Source: JACOND01 sp051011135 (GTDB lineage: Bacteria; Bdellovibrionota; Bdellovibrionia; Bdellovibrionales; UBA1609). From it: a DNA stretch of 44,728 nt. The translations under genes were made by a program, and so were the position numbers. Each line of letters begins with the position of its first letter. Within the stretch, counting starts at the first letter, position 1. Below, piece by piece: positions 1-7,484 of this stretch. The notes beneath the pieces were generated by a model. That model worked only from the letters and a program-made list of their open reading frames with translations, was not told the DNA's origin and searched no databases. The DNA lies in assembly GCA_051011135.1 (NCBI GenBank), contig JBPCUO010000026.1, forward strand, positions 1 through 44,728, given 5' to 3'.

Positions 1-962
1 GCCAAAGAGATCGAACTTTTTTAGAAGTTTTAAATCTTTATGAAAAAGAAAAAATGCCTTTGTTTGCCAAATCCACTCAAGATACTTTTTTTGGAAAGTT
101 AATTTATCTTTCTGAAAGTCCTTTAACGCAAGTTCGGATTCAAGATTTAAGATCTGAACATATTGATATGTGGTTGGATTGGATTAAAGTTCATCCTAGG
201 GTGGATCACAAAAAAAGAAAAACTTTTGTTCAAGAATTAAAACTTCTGGGCCATGTGCTTCATTGGTATCATCACTTCCATGATTCGTCTTTTGTTGTAC
301 CTATTACAAGAAGACATAAATTAAAATGTTTTTACAAACGAATTGTACCGAGACGACCTGATTATTATATGAAACCTAGAGATGTTCGAAAATGGATCAA
401 GTGGTTGAAAAAAAGAAGAACTCCTGTCTATTGGAGATTAGCGAGTTTTATGGTTTTAACAGGAGTTCGAGTCGGTGAAGCTTGTGGACTCAAATGGGAT
501 GCTTTGGATTTAAAAAGAGGAGTTGTTAATATCTTTCGTATTGTAGGCTGGGAGAGATGTTCTAAAAAACCTTATCTAGAAGACAGAGTTAAAACCAATC
601 AATCTTTTAGAACGCTGGTTTTACCAAAAACAATTGTTGAAATGCTAAGAGAGATGAAAAAAGAAAACCCTCGACAACAACTTGTATTTGCAGATGCTAA
701 AGGAAATTTATTAAACTACACTGCCGTTAGAGATGCTTTTACAAGAGGTTTTAAATCTGTAGGACTTCCGTGGAAAGGAACGCATATTTGTCGTCACACT
801 TATGCAACAATGGCTTTGTATGCCACAAGAGATATCTCTTCTGTACAAGCTCATCTAGGACATACAACATCACAGATGACAGAAAAATATGCCAAACTTG
901 CTAAGATGATTTCTTCTAAAACCGCTGAGAAAACAGCAAAGGTGTTTGATTTATTTTTATAA
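1..962 (+). CDS. Tyrosine recombinase/phage-type integrase, 5'-truncated by window edge
   Basis: A site-specific DNA recombinase that cuts and rejoins DNA through a phosphotyrosine. The frame is open from base 3 to the stop at 960-962. The first ATG is at 54, but the codons before it (TFLEVLNLYEKEK) read like the helical N-terminal SAM-like core-binding domain, so the true start probably lies left of the window. Numbering from the ATG at 54, the catalytic set is complete: R139 (TGVRVGE), K180, H244-x-x-R247, H270 (AHLGH) and nucleophile Y279. The catalytic domain spans about 110-290. It could be an integrase of a mobile element or a XerC/D-like enzyme; no excision partner or attachment site is visible. 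The family is certain, the biological role is not. Confidence 0.9.
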   Translation, partial: QRDRTFLEVLNLYEKEKMPLFAKSTQDTFFGKLIYLSESPLTQVRIQDLRSEHIDMWLDWIKVHPRVDHKKRKTFVQELKLLGHVLHWYHHFHDSSFVVPITRRHKLKCFYKRIVPRRPDYYMKPRDVRKWIKWLKKRRTPVYWRLASFMVLTGVRVGEACGLKWDALDLKRGVVNIFRIVGWERCSKKPYLEDRVKTNQSFRTLVLPKTIVEMLREMKKENPRQQLVFADAKGNLLNYTAVRDAFTRGFKSVGLPWKGTHICRHTYATMALYATRDISSVQAHLGHTTSQMTEKYAKLAKMISSKTAEKTAKVFDLFL

Positions 963-1069
963 TTTTTATTAAAGGGGGAAGATTATTTTTCAAAATTTAA
1001 TAGGTGTTCGTTTTTTATAAAGATTTCTAAAAAACTAACTAAGGCTTATAAAAATTGCAAAATAAATTA

Positions 1070-1303
1070 TTACTGAATGCTATGATTTTTCACTCGAACT
1101 AAAGTCATGCAGTTATGGCATTGAGCTCGCTCAACTGCAAAACGAGTTGAAGGAATATGCTCCACATAAGTATCTAAAGAATGTCCACACAAGTAACATT
1201 CGTTTTGTATTTTTAAAAAACTTATTTTTGAATCTTTTGGACTTAGCTTTTGATGAGCTTGATCCATAGAAATATCTTTTTTTAAAGTTGCACTTTTATC
1301 CAT
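1070..1303 (-). CDS. Small Cys4 (zinc-ribbon-like) hypothetical protein
   Basis: A 77-residue protein I do not recognise. The visible signature is two CxxC knuckles (C36-x2-C39 and C62-x2-C65) separated by about 22 residues, as in a small zinc ribbon. The N-terminal third is charged and probably disordered. The frame stays open upstream and could give 97 residues from 1363, but an ideal AGGAGG sits 6 bases before the ATG at 1303, so that start is chosen. It is transcribed in the same direction as, and downstream of, rpsD, 114 bases from its stop. There is no signal peptide or membrane segment. A nucleic-acid or protein-binding role is possible from the ribbon alone, but no function can be assigned. 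Confidence 0.65.
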   Translation of the reverse strand: MDKSATLKKDISMDQAHQKLSPKDSKISFLKIQNECYLCGHSLDTYVEHIPSTRFAVERAQCHNCMTLVRVKNHSIQ

Positions 1304-1309
1304 CTCAAT

Positions 1310-1315
1310 CCTCCT
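1310..1315 (-). promoter_or_regulatory. Shine-Dalgarno AGGAGG deciding the start of the Cys4 gene
   Basis: A perfect AGGAGG on the minus strand, 6 bases before ATG 1303. It favours the 77-residue product over the longer open frame. Confidence 0.75.
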
Positions 1316-1417
1316 GATGCTGAAAAATCCATCTACAATAAAATTATGCAAACTGGATTCCAAAACAGGGTCAGGGAGGTCTAGTTTTTAAAAGATTTTA
1401 AAAGCTGTGAAAAAAGA

Positions 1418-2041
1418 TTATGTTTTTCGAGCTGCGTAGTACTCTGTAAAAAGTCCCGTATTAAAAGGAAAAGGAATATGCTCAACACCTGGCTCTGCTT
1501 GAACCACTCCTACAATTTGTCCCTTTTTCTCTTCTTTTCTAAGAAAATCAGGAAGTTCTAAGCGAGGACTTTGTAAGCCTTGAAGTACATTTTGGTTTTT
1601 TTGAGATTTATCTCGAACGGAAACCTCTTGATTGGGTTTCATCACAAAAGACGGCGAATTCACCTTCTTTCCATCAACCAAAATATGCCCATGAGTCACT
1701 AATTGACGAGCCGCCATCATACTAGGCGCAAAACCTACACGAAAAATGACATTATCTAGTCGTCTTTCGAGCAAAGATGCCAATTTATTGACCCAATGAG
1801 TGCTTTGTCCCTTTTTAGCATTATGGATAAAGCGTCTCAGTTGCTTTTCTTTTAATACATAATTTTGTCTTAATTTTTGTTTTTCCTCTAATCGAAGAGC
1901 ATAATCGGAATACTTTTTTCTTTTATTCCCACTTTCTCCCGGAGGATAAGGGCGACGATCTAAAGCACCTGACTTCCCTAAACCTGGAAGTTCCGTCCCT
2001 AATCGTCTTTGTATTTTAAATCTTGGCTTTCTTAATGCCAT
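1418..2041 (-). CDS. rpsD: 30S ribosomal protein uS4, zinc-free type
   Basis: Primary 16S rRNA-binding protein that nucleates assembly of the 30S body. It is 207 residues, normal for the family. The N-terminal segment carries the family motif DRRPYPPGE, and the S4 RNA-binding domain covers about residues 95-155 (RRLDNVIFRVG, then HGHILVDGKKVNSPS). The four N-terminal cysteines that bind zinc in some S4 proteins are absent. The open frame begins at 2056, but GGAG four bases before the ATG at 2041 and the family N-terminus (MALRKPRFK) fix the start there. It is not beside rpsM, rpsK or rpoA, so it stands outside the alpha operon; it may be the only copy or a C-minus paralogue. The divergent neighbour is rpmE2. 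Confidence 0.95.
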   Translation of the reverse strand: MALRKPRFKIQRRLGTELPGLGKSGALDRRPYPPGESGNKRKKYSDYALRLEEKQKLRQNYVLKEKQLRRFIHNAKKGQSTHWVNKLASLLERRLDNVIFRVGFAPSMMAARQLVTHGHILVDGKKVNSPSFVMKPNQEVSVRDKSQKNQNVLQGLQSPRLELPDFLRKEEKKGQIVGVVQAEPGVEHIPFPFNTGLFTEYYAARKT

Positions 2042-2072
2042 ATTTCTCCAAAACAAATATTACAAGGCTCTT

Positions 2073-2101
2073 TATATAAGTTTTATTTTCAAATTTGTCT
2101 A
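2073..2101 (-). promoter_or_regulatory. Putative sigma-70-type promoter of rpsD
   Basis: On the minus strand, TAGACA (2101-2096), a 17-base spacer and TATATA (2078-2073) lie about 32 bases upstream of the rpsD start. That leaves room for a short leader with GGAG. Read by eye, no experimental support. Confidence 0.45.
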
Positions 2102-2155
2102 GTCAAAAATAGAAACTTGTCATCAAGGACTTCTCTATGATAAGTGTAAGCCCTT

Positions 2156-2497
2156 ATGAAAAAAGACATTCATCCAAAAACTCAAGAAGTTGTTTTTAAA
2201 GACGCTTCCACAGGGTTTCAAATCATTACAACATCGACTGTTTACACAAAAGACAAAATCGAAGTGAATGGAAAAACCTATCCTTGTGTGAATTTTGATG
2301 TATCCAGCTCTTCTCATCCTTTTTATACAGGAAAACAAAGGCTTTTAGATACAGAAGGCCGAGCAGAAAGATTTATGAAGAAATATAAAATTTTTGGCGC
2401 TGGTAAAACACCAGGCGCTAGTAAAGCGCCAGAAAAAAACCCTAACCCAGAAGAGAAAGCTAAAACTCCCACAAAAGACGATAATTCTAAAAAGTGA
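2156..2497 (+). CDS. rpmE2: 50S ribosomal protein bL31, type B, with lysine-rich tail
   Basis: bL31 bridges the large-subunit central protuberance and the 30S head. The first ~82 residues match the zinc-independent B type: MKKDIHP, VVFKDASTGF and SSSHPFYTGK followed by LDTEGRAERF. The zinc-ligand CxxC of A-type L31 is missing; the lone cysteine (YPCVNF) is not a ligand pair. Residues about 83-113 form a low-complexity Lys/Pro/Ala/Glu tail not seen in standard L31, probably disordered and rRNA-contacting. It is divergent from rpsD across 114 bases. No strong Shine-Dalgarno precedes the ATG. Identity is certain; a second A-type copy elsewhere cannot be excluded. Confidence 0.95.
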   Translation: MKKDIHPKTQEVVFKDASTGFQIITTSTVYTKDKIEVNGKTYPCVNFDVSSSSHPFYTGKQRLLDTEGRAERFMKKYKIFGAGKTPGASKAPEKNPNPEEKAKTPTKDDNSKK

Positions 2498-2555
2498 AAA
2501 TCTCTTAAATTTTTTAATTCTATATTTCTAAATTTGTTTTTGGTAAAATCAAAAT

Positions 2556-3392
2556 ATGAAATGGCAATGGATTTTTTTTCTTTTTCTAATTAACTGTGAC
2601 AGTACTAATGTTTCTAATCCCACTCAAGCTATTAAACCAATTTGTTCTTCTGAGCGAAAAGTACTTACTTTCGAAAATTTATGTAACTATCCAAAAGCTA
2701 AATCTCAACATGCTTATACTAATCATTGGAAAAGTTGGGCGTTTTTTAAAACTCCTTGTAATGGTTCTAACTATAGTAACTTAGCGATAGGAATTGTATC
2801 CTTTGGATTCAAGGGTATCTATGTCAGTTTAGATACTGTTCATATAAAAGCCTGGGCTAATCAAGATTTTTCTTATGCAGGTGAAGTTGTTAATTTACAA
2901 AACTCCTCTATAAAAGTAGGAGCTTTTCAATCCAAATATAGTTTTTATGATAAACATGGAGAACATGTTTCTCCTTATCGATTAGATAATCGAGGTCGTT
3001 TTGAATATGGAAATACAAAATTAGTACAAAATGCTTCTGGTTTAACAAGAGTAGATCCGCGAAGTAATACTAATCAAGTTGTGTTTCTTCCCATCGTTGA
3101 CGATAAAGATGTTGTCCCTACTGCGTCTTATGCCATTAATCTTTTACTTAAAAATAATCAGTCTGGATCTACTATGCGTTTTGATGGGCCTGTTTTAAAA
3201 GACTTTGCAGCTCTATTGCAACAATCTCAAGCGCCTAACACGCAAGAGTTAGGTCTCGGTAAAATGTTAAATCCTGCTCATGAAGGCAGTATCTTTCGTT
3301 GGATTGCAAAAGGCAGAAAACATAACCTTTGCCGTCATAAAATTATAAGCCCTTCATACAGAAATATTCTAAACAATAGGCTCGGTTTATAA
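2556..3392 (+). CDS. Hypothetical exported/lipoprotein-like protein
   Basis: Unrecognised protein of 278 residues. The N-terminus is MKWQW followed by a short hydrophobic run ending L-I-N-C (C14), resembling a lipobox with an unusual Asn at -1, so it is probably secreted and perhaps lipidated. The rest is Ser/Asn/Gln-rich and beta-type in character with no transmembrane segment, as expected for a periplasmic or surface protein. Further cysteines lie near residues 30, 43, 68 and close to the C-terminus (NLCRHK), so disulfides are possible. It has no Shine-Dalgarno; TAAAAT lies exactly 6 bases before the ATG, consistent with a leaderless message. The next gene follows after 44 bases on the same strand. 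No function can be proposed. Confidence 0.6.
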   Translation: MKWQWIFFLFLINCDSTNVSNPTQAIKPICSSERKVLTFENLCNYPKAKSQHAYTNHWKSWAFFKTPCNGSNYSNLAIGIVSFGFKGIYVSLDTVHIKAWANQDFSYAGEVVNLQNSSIKVGAFQSKYSFYDKHGEHVSPYRLDNRGRFEYGNTKLVQNASGLTRVDPRSNTNQVVFLPIVDDKDVVPTASYAINLLLKNNQSGSTMRFDGPVLKDFAALLQQSQAPNTQELGLGKMLNPAHEGSIFRWIAKGRKHNLCRHKIISPSYRNILNNRLGL

Positions 3393-3436
3393 AAAAAATA
3401 TCTTAATATCTCCCTCCTATTTGTTATCCTAAATCT

Positions 3437-4009
3437 ATGATTGCTGGATTGTTTTTATTTTTAAAAGGTCTTTTACCTATCGCTTATTTTTTAAAAGGAC
3501 TAAACTTTTTTTTTGGAACTTTTTATAAATTTTCAAAAGGGATTCAAAAAATAGATTTTAATATCCAACTCCTAGATGATTTAAAATTACCCGATGGGCA
3601 TTTTTTAAAAGAAGTAGGTATTTTTGATATTAGAAATGCAGGTTACCCTTCTGTGTCTTTAAAAAATGATAAATCCAAAAATCCTTATCAAGCCATTACT
3701 CTTTATGCAGAACTTAGTTTTTCAAAAAGAATTTTAAGCCAAATCAAAAATAAACTTTTTAAAAGAAAAGAAAGTCACATTAAAGAACTTGCAATTCAAC
3801 TGAATGAAAAACAAGATCCTCAATCTAATGAAGTGTTTTTAAAAAAAGGAGATAAGATCCAAGTCTCTTTTAGTTATAAAAATTGTAAAGATTTTTTTAT
3901 AAATGGAAAATCTTTTTTTGTGGAAGATGTTTTTGGAGAAAGACATTACATAAGAAGAGGAAATATAAAACATATCCAAGAAGTTTTAACTCCTCTTGCT
4001 AAAAAATAA
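3437..4009 (+). CDS. Hypothetical membrane-anchored protein
   Basis: Unrecognised protein of 190 residues. Residues 1-30 are strongly hydrophobic and aromatic (two short segments broken at LLPIAYFLKG), which suggests a membrane anchor or uncleaved signal. The remainder is soluble, Lys-rich and predicted alpha/beta. Upstream, TTAATA, a 16-base spacer and TATCCT end 6 bases before the ATG, with no Shine-Dalgarno, so the message may be leaderless. It lies on the same strand as the preceding exported protein and directly upstream of the first ankyrin gene. A joint role is possible but there is no sequence evidence for one. Confidence 0.55.
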   Translation: MIAGLFLFLKGLLPIAYFLKGLNFFFGTFYKFSKGIQKIDFNIQLLDDLKLPDGHFLKEVGIFDIRNAGYPSVSLKNDKSKNPYQAITLYAELSFSKRILSQIKNKLFKRKESHIKELAIQLNEKQDPQSNEVFLKKGDKIQVSFSYKNCKDFFINGKSFFVEDVFGERHYIRRGNIKHIQEVLTPLAKK

Positions 4010-4045
4010 AGTTACAAACCTAAATAGGAATTGGGATAAAATAAT

Positions 4046-4960
4046 ATGCCTAGAACAAGAAGAGGTAAGCTCTTAAAAAAATTAAATAAAGATTTTTTTA
4101 AAGCTGTCAAAAAAGGTGATCTGGTTCTAATTCAATCTCTTATTAAACAAGGTGCGGATGTGAATGCTCGATCTTTTAGTTCGCTCTCATCGATCTGGGC
4201 AGTATTGATGTATGTTTTTGGGATTTCTAGATCTTCTAGTTGGTTCTCATCGAGCTGGACAGCATTGATGTATGCTGCTTGGAATAATAATAAAAAAGTT
4301 GCCAAAATCTTGTTGGAACATGGGGCGAATATCCATGCAAAAAATAATAAGGGACGAACAGCTTTAATGTTAGCTGCTTGGAGAGATCATGCAAGTTTTG
4401 CCAAAGTCTTGATCAAAAAGGGCGCTAAGGTGAATGCGAAAGATAATAAGGGACAAACAGCTTTTATGGAGGCTGCTTGGAAAGGTCATTTAAATTTTAT
4501 CAAATTCTTGATGGCACATGGTGCGAATATGAATGCGAAAGATAATAAGGGACGAACAGCTTTGAAGTTAGTTAGTAGTTTGAGATTTAATCCGCTGGAT
4601 GTCAGCAGAGATGCCTCTGATATATATCGAATAGTTCAATTTCTTCGCAAAGCAAGCACTACTAAAAATTATGAAGTTTATAAGGATGTAAAAAACAAAT
4701 GCAAAAGATGCAAAACAAAGATTACAAACCTCGAAGTAAAATCTTGCCCTTCTTGCGGGGTAAAAAATCCATTAAATAATCCTCACCCATTTATTGAGAT
4801 TCTTGTTTTTACTTTTGTTATCCTTAGTTTCATTGTATTGCTTGTCATAGCTTTTTGGGAACCATTTAAAGGAATAAAACTATTAATAGAGTTCTTGGTA
4901 GAATTATTAGTAGATAAAATAATACCTGCTGTTTCTCCCCTTCTTCCTTTCTCAAAATAG
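4046..4960 (+). CDS. Ankyrin-repeat protein with zinc ribbon and C-terminal membrane segments
   Basis: A 304-residue protein with about four or five ankyrin repeats (residues ~14-180; units such as GRTALMLAAW and KKGAKVNAKDNKG). A Cys4 zinc ribbon follows at ~218-238 (CKRC, then CPSC about 15 residues later), then one or two C-terminal transmembrane helices. Without a signal peptide, the repeats should face the cytoplasm and the tail anchor them to the membrane. Ankyrin repeats bind proteins; no catalytic domain is present. It is a close paralogue of the gene at 5758, and the ribbon region is nearly identical at the DNA level. It differs by an in-frame 60-base internal duplication near the second repeat. 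An immunity, regulatory or host-interaction role is possible; none is shown. Confidence 0.85.
   Translation: MPRTRRGKLLKKLNKDFFKAVKKGDLVLIQSLIKQGADVNARSFSSLSSIWAVLMYVFGISRSSSWFSSSWTALMYAAWNNNKKVAKILLEHGANIHAKNNKGRTALMLAAWRDHASFAKVLIKKGAKVNAKDNKGQTAFMEAAWKGHLNFIKFLMAHGANMNAKDNKGRTALKLVSSLRFNPLDVSRDASDIYRIVQFLRKASTTKNYEVYKDVKNKCKRCKTKITNLEVKSCPSCGVKNPLNNPHPFIEILVFTFVILSFIVLLVIAFWEPFKGIKLLIEFLVELLVDKIIPAVSPLLPFSK
4170..4289 (+). repeat. 60-bp in-frame tandem duplication inside the ankyrin gene
   Basis: Bases 4170-4229 and 4230-4289 are imperfect direct copies; both begin GATCTT and both contain ATTGATGTATG at the same offset. The duplication adds 20 residues (the two Ser-rich stretches each followed by W and LMY). 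The paralogue at 5758 has the segment once, which shows that the duplication occurred after the two genes split. Confidence 0.8.
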
Positions 4961-5054
4961 TTAAAAAAATATCTGCTAGTTCTTCTTTTAAGTTTCAAAT
5001 TCAATTGCAGATTCATCTGTAATAATGAAAAGATTTTTGAATCTATGAATAACT

Positions 5055-5621
5055 CTAGAAATTTACAGAAAGACCTAGGGTTCCATTTAAGTTCAAATAG
5101 GTAACACTTGAATCATTTCCTGGAACATTTGAAGCTATCTTCAGATCAGATCCTAAAATAGAGTCAACTCGAAACACAACTGCTAATCGATTTAAAAAAT
5201 AATATCTCACTGAAGGAGAAATTCCAATCATCGGATGAGCAGAATATCTTCCAAGAGATCTACTGTGATTATAAGCGATACCAGTTTTGACGGACATAGA
5301 AGGAATCAATTTTCTCCGTTTGTTATTATTTATAAAATTATGTGTTGTGATTACACCAATAATTAAAAGATCAGAACTTAGTTCAGTAAAATATCCATAT
5401 TCAAAGTAACCAAAGTTTTTAGAATAAGACATTCCCATTCTGAATCGAGTAAACCCATTGAGAGTTAAAAAGTTTGTAGTTGATTTTAACTTTTTAATAT
5501 CACCTAGATCATAATGTATATGCCCTGCCCCTAAATAGATTGCAAAGTTATTGCTTCGTTTATTTTTATTTGCAAAACCTTGAAAGCAAAAAAAGATTGA
5601 TAATAAAATTAAAGATCTCAT
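5055..5621 (-). CDS. Small outer-membrane beta-barrel-like protein
   Basis: A 188-residue protein with a clear Sec signal peptide (MRSLILLSIFFCFQGFA, cleavage near residue 18). The body is made of alternating polar and hydrophobic strands rich in Gly, Tyr and Phe, and it ends in Phe (LGLSVNF), the usual C-terminal signature of BAM-inserted barrels. Its length would fit an 8-strand barrel. It sits between two ankyrin paralogues on the opposite strand, so it was either inserted between them or duplicated past. No specific family is recognised; an adhesin or small-channel role is only a guess. Confidence 0.65.
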   Translation of the reverse strand: MRSLILLSIFFCFQGFANKNKRSNNFAIYLGAGHIHYDLGDIKKLKSTTNFLTLNGFTRFRMGMSYSKNFGYFEYGYFTELSSDLLIIGVITTHNFINNNKRRKLIPSMSVKTGIAYNHSRSLGRYSAHPMIGISPSVRYYFLNRLAVVFRVDSILGSDLKIASNVPGNDSSVTYLNLNGTLGLSVNF

Positions 5622-5722
5622 AAATGACTTATCGGTTATTTGGCCTTTTAATCAAGGCAAAAACTCTTAATTCTCATATTGAGACTTTTGAAATAAAGCC
5701 TATATAGGGTTTCAAAACAAAG

Positions 5723-5751
5723 TTAAAAAACTAAAAATTGATTCCGATAAT
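5723..5751 (+). promoter_or_regulatory. Putative promoter ending 6 bases before the second zinc-ribbon ankyrin gene
   Basis: TTAAAA (5723-5728), a 17-base spacer and GATAAT (5746-5751) end exactly 6 bases before ATG 5758, which would start transcription at the A of the ATG. A second candidate, TTGAGA-16-TATATA at 5679-5706, would give a leader of about 45 bases, but that leader contains no Shine-Dalgarno. Confidence 0.4.
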
Positions 5752-5757
5752 AATAAT

Positions 5758-6585
5758 ATGCCTAGAACAAAAAGAGATAAACTCTTAAATCAATTAAATA
5801 AAGATCTTTTTGAATCTGTCAAAAAAGGTGATCTGGTTTTAACTCAATCTCTTATTAAAAAAGGTGCGAATGTGAATGGTAGATCTTCTCATTGGTTTTT
5901 TCCAAACTGGACAGTATTGATGTATGCAGCTTGGAAAGGATATACAAAATCTGCCAAAGTCTTGTTGGAGCATGGGGCTGATGTCCATGCAAAAAATAAT
6001 AAAGGACGGACAGCTTTAATGGTTGCTGCCAAAAATGATTATCTAAAATTTGCCAAAGTTTTAATTCAAAAAGGTGCAAGGGTTAATGAAACAGATCGTA
6101 AAGGACAGACAGCTTTAATCCATGCCGCTTGGAAAGGTCATTTAAATTTTATAAAATTCTTAATGGAACATGGCGGAAAGGTGAGCATCAGAGATAATAA
6201 GGGACGAACAGCTTCGAGATTAGCTTTTTACTCAAGTCTATTAGATTCTTTAACACGAAGTGGAAGAAGATATGGTCCATCTATTAGCATGACTGAAACG
6301 GTTCAATTTCTTCGTAAAGTAGGCACTACCAAAGATTATATAGCTAAACAAAAGGAAAAAAATAAATGCAAAAGATGCAAAACAAAGATTACAAATCTCG
6401 AAGTAAAATCTTGCCCTTATTGTAATGTAAAAAATCCATTAAATAGTCTTCACCCATTTCTTTCTCTTCTTATTAGCATTGGTTTTATTCTTGCATTTAT
6501 TTTTTTAATTGTAATTGAAGTCTTGGGTTGGTTTAAAATAGATGGAATGCAAATATTAATAGATTTCATACTAAAAAAACCGTAA
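5758..6585 (+). CDS. Ankyrin-repeat protein with zinc ribbon and C-terminal membrane segment (paralogue of 4046)
   Basis: A 275-residue protein with the same architecture as the gene at 4046: N-terminus MPRTKRDKLL, about four ankyrin repeats (residues ~14-165), a ribbon with CKRC and CPYC (~203-223), and one hydrophobic helix near the C-terminus (FLSLLISIGFILAFIF). It lacks the 20-residue duplication, so it likely represents the ancestral form. One repeat carries ETDRKGQ instead of the common AKDNKGQ. It is preceded by a promoter-like pair ending 6 bases before the ATG and has no Shine-Dalgarno. It is not in an operon with its partner, because the barrel-like gene lies between them on the other strand. 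Function unknown. Confidence 0.85.
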   Translation: MPRTKRDKLLNQLNKDLFESVKKGDLVLTQSLIKKGANVNGRSSHWFFPNWTVLMYAAWKGYTKSAKVLLEHGADVHAKNNKGRTALMVAAKNDYLKFAKVLIQKGARVNETDRKGQTALIHAAWKGHLNFIKFLMEHGGKVSIRDNKGRTASRLAFYSSLLDSLTRSGRRYGPSISMTETVQFLRKVGTTKDYIAKQKEKNKCKRCKTKITNLEVKSCPYCNVKNPLNSLHPFLSLLISIGFILAFIFLIVIEVLGWFKIDGMQILIDFILKKP

Positions 6586-6723
6586 TACACAAAAAAGAAT
6601 TTTTAGAAAAAAAACTATTACAATCTGTTTAAAAATAAGAAAATATCTCAAATTCCTAAAAAAATATTTAAAAAAAATCGAGATTATAGTAAGTTTAATA
6701 AAACAATTAAAAAGGAGAAATTT

Positions 6724-7374
6724 ATGAACAAAATGAAACAAACTTCTTATGCATTGGTCGCGTTGATCATGTTATTTACTTTATCCAACTCAGAAGCATT
6801 TCTTTGGGCATCAAATTCTCTTCTCATAAGAGCAGCTAAGAAAGGAAATGTATCTGAAGTGAAAAAATTACTAGCAGAAGGTGCGGATGTGAATGCGAGA
6901 GATAGTGATGGAAGAACGGCTTTACTAGCGACCATGTTATCGGTGGCAAAAGGAACGCCAGAAGAACAGCTCCAGATTATAAATATATTGCTGGCAGCAG
7001 GTGCAGATGTGAATGTAAGAGGTAATGATTTTGGAAAAACGGCTTTGATGAGATCCGTTGATCCATGGTCGCTTGGATCTGGAAATACCAGGATTATAAA
7101 TGTATTAATAGTAGCAGGTGCAGATCTGAACGCGAGAAGTAACTGGGGAAAAACGGCTTTAATGTATGCCGCCAGTAATTATCTCAAGGCTGTAAATGTA
7201 TTAATAGCAGCAGGTGCAGATGTGAATGCGAAAGATAATGATGGAAAAACAGCTTTAATGTATGCCGCTGGTTCATGGGCAAATGGAAATATCAGGATTG
7301 TAAATGCATTGCTGGCAGCAGGCGCAGATGTGAACGCAAAAGATAATAAGGGAAGAACTTACCTCGATTATTAA
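6724..7374 (+). CDS. Exported ankyrin-repeat protein
   Basis: A 216-residue protein with an N-terminal signal peptide (basic start MNKMKQ, hydrophobic core, likely cut after SEA at ~residue 25). It is otherwise almost entirely ankyrin repeats, about five units with the phrases AGADVNAKDN and GKTALMYAA. It ends mid-repeat at LDY without a capping domain. Unlike the two zinc-ribbon paralogues, it should fold in the periplasm or outside the cell. AGGAG lies 7 bases before the ATG, so this gene is conventionally leadered. It is followed by a bidirectional terminator shared with the convergent gene at 7485. The DNA of its repeats is very similar from unit to unit, indicating recent expansion. Confidence 0.88.
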   Translation: MNKMKQTSYALVALIMLFTLSNSEAFLWASNSLLIRAAKKGNVSEVKKLLAEGADVNARDSDGRTALLATMLSVAKGTPEEQLQIINILLAAGADVNVRGNDFGKTALMRSVDPWSLGSGNTRIINVLIVAGADLNARSNWGKTALMYAASNYLKAVNVLIAAGADVNAKDNDGKTALMYAAGSWANGNIRIVNALLAAGADVNAKDNKGRTYLDY

Positions 7375-7426
7375 TTAAAATTGATAATAACAAATAAGCC
7401 TTTTGAGGCTTGAACTTATTCAACAA

Positions 7427-7459
7427 AAAAAAAGACTACTTTAAAAGTAGTCTTTTTTT
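7427..7459. terminator. Bidirectional Rho-independent terminator
   Basis: A perfect stem, A7-GACTACT pairing with AGTAGTC-T7 around a 5-base loop, has an A run on the left and a T run on the right. It therefore can stop transcription from both convergent ankyrin genes (ending 7374 on plus and 7485 on minus). Confidence 0.85.
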
Positions 7460-7484
7460 ATTTAAAATTATTTATTAATGTTTA

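Noticed and set aside
963..1069. tRNA or attachment site next to the integrase
   Set aside because: No cloverleaf and no direct repeat with other parts of the window can be seen.
7396..7411. AAGCC-TTTTGA-GGCTT hairpin after the exported ankyrin gene
   Set aside because: No T run follows; the strong bidirectional terminator 16 bases further is sufficient.
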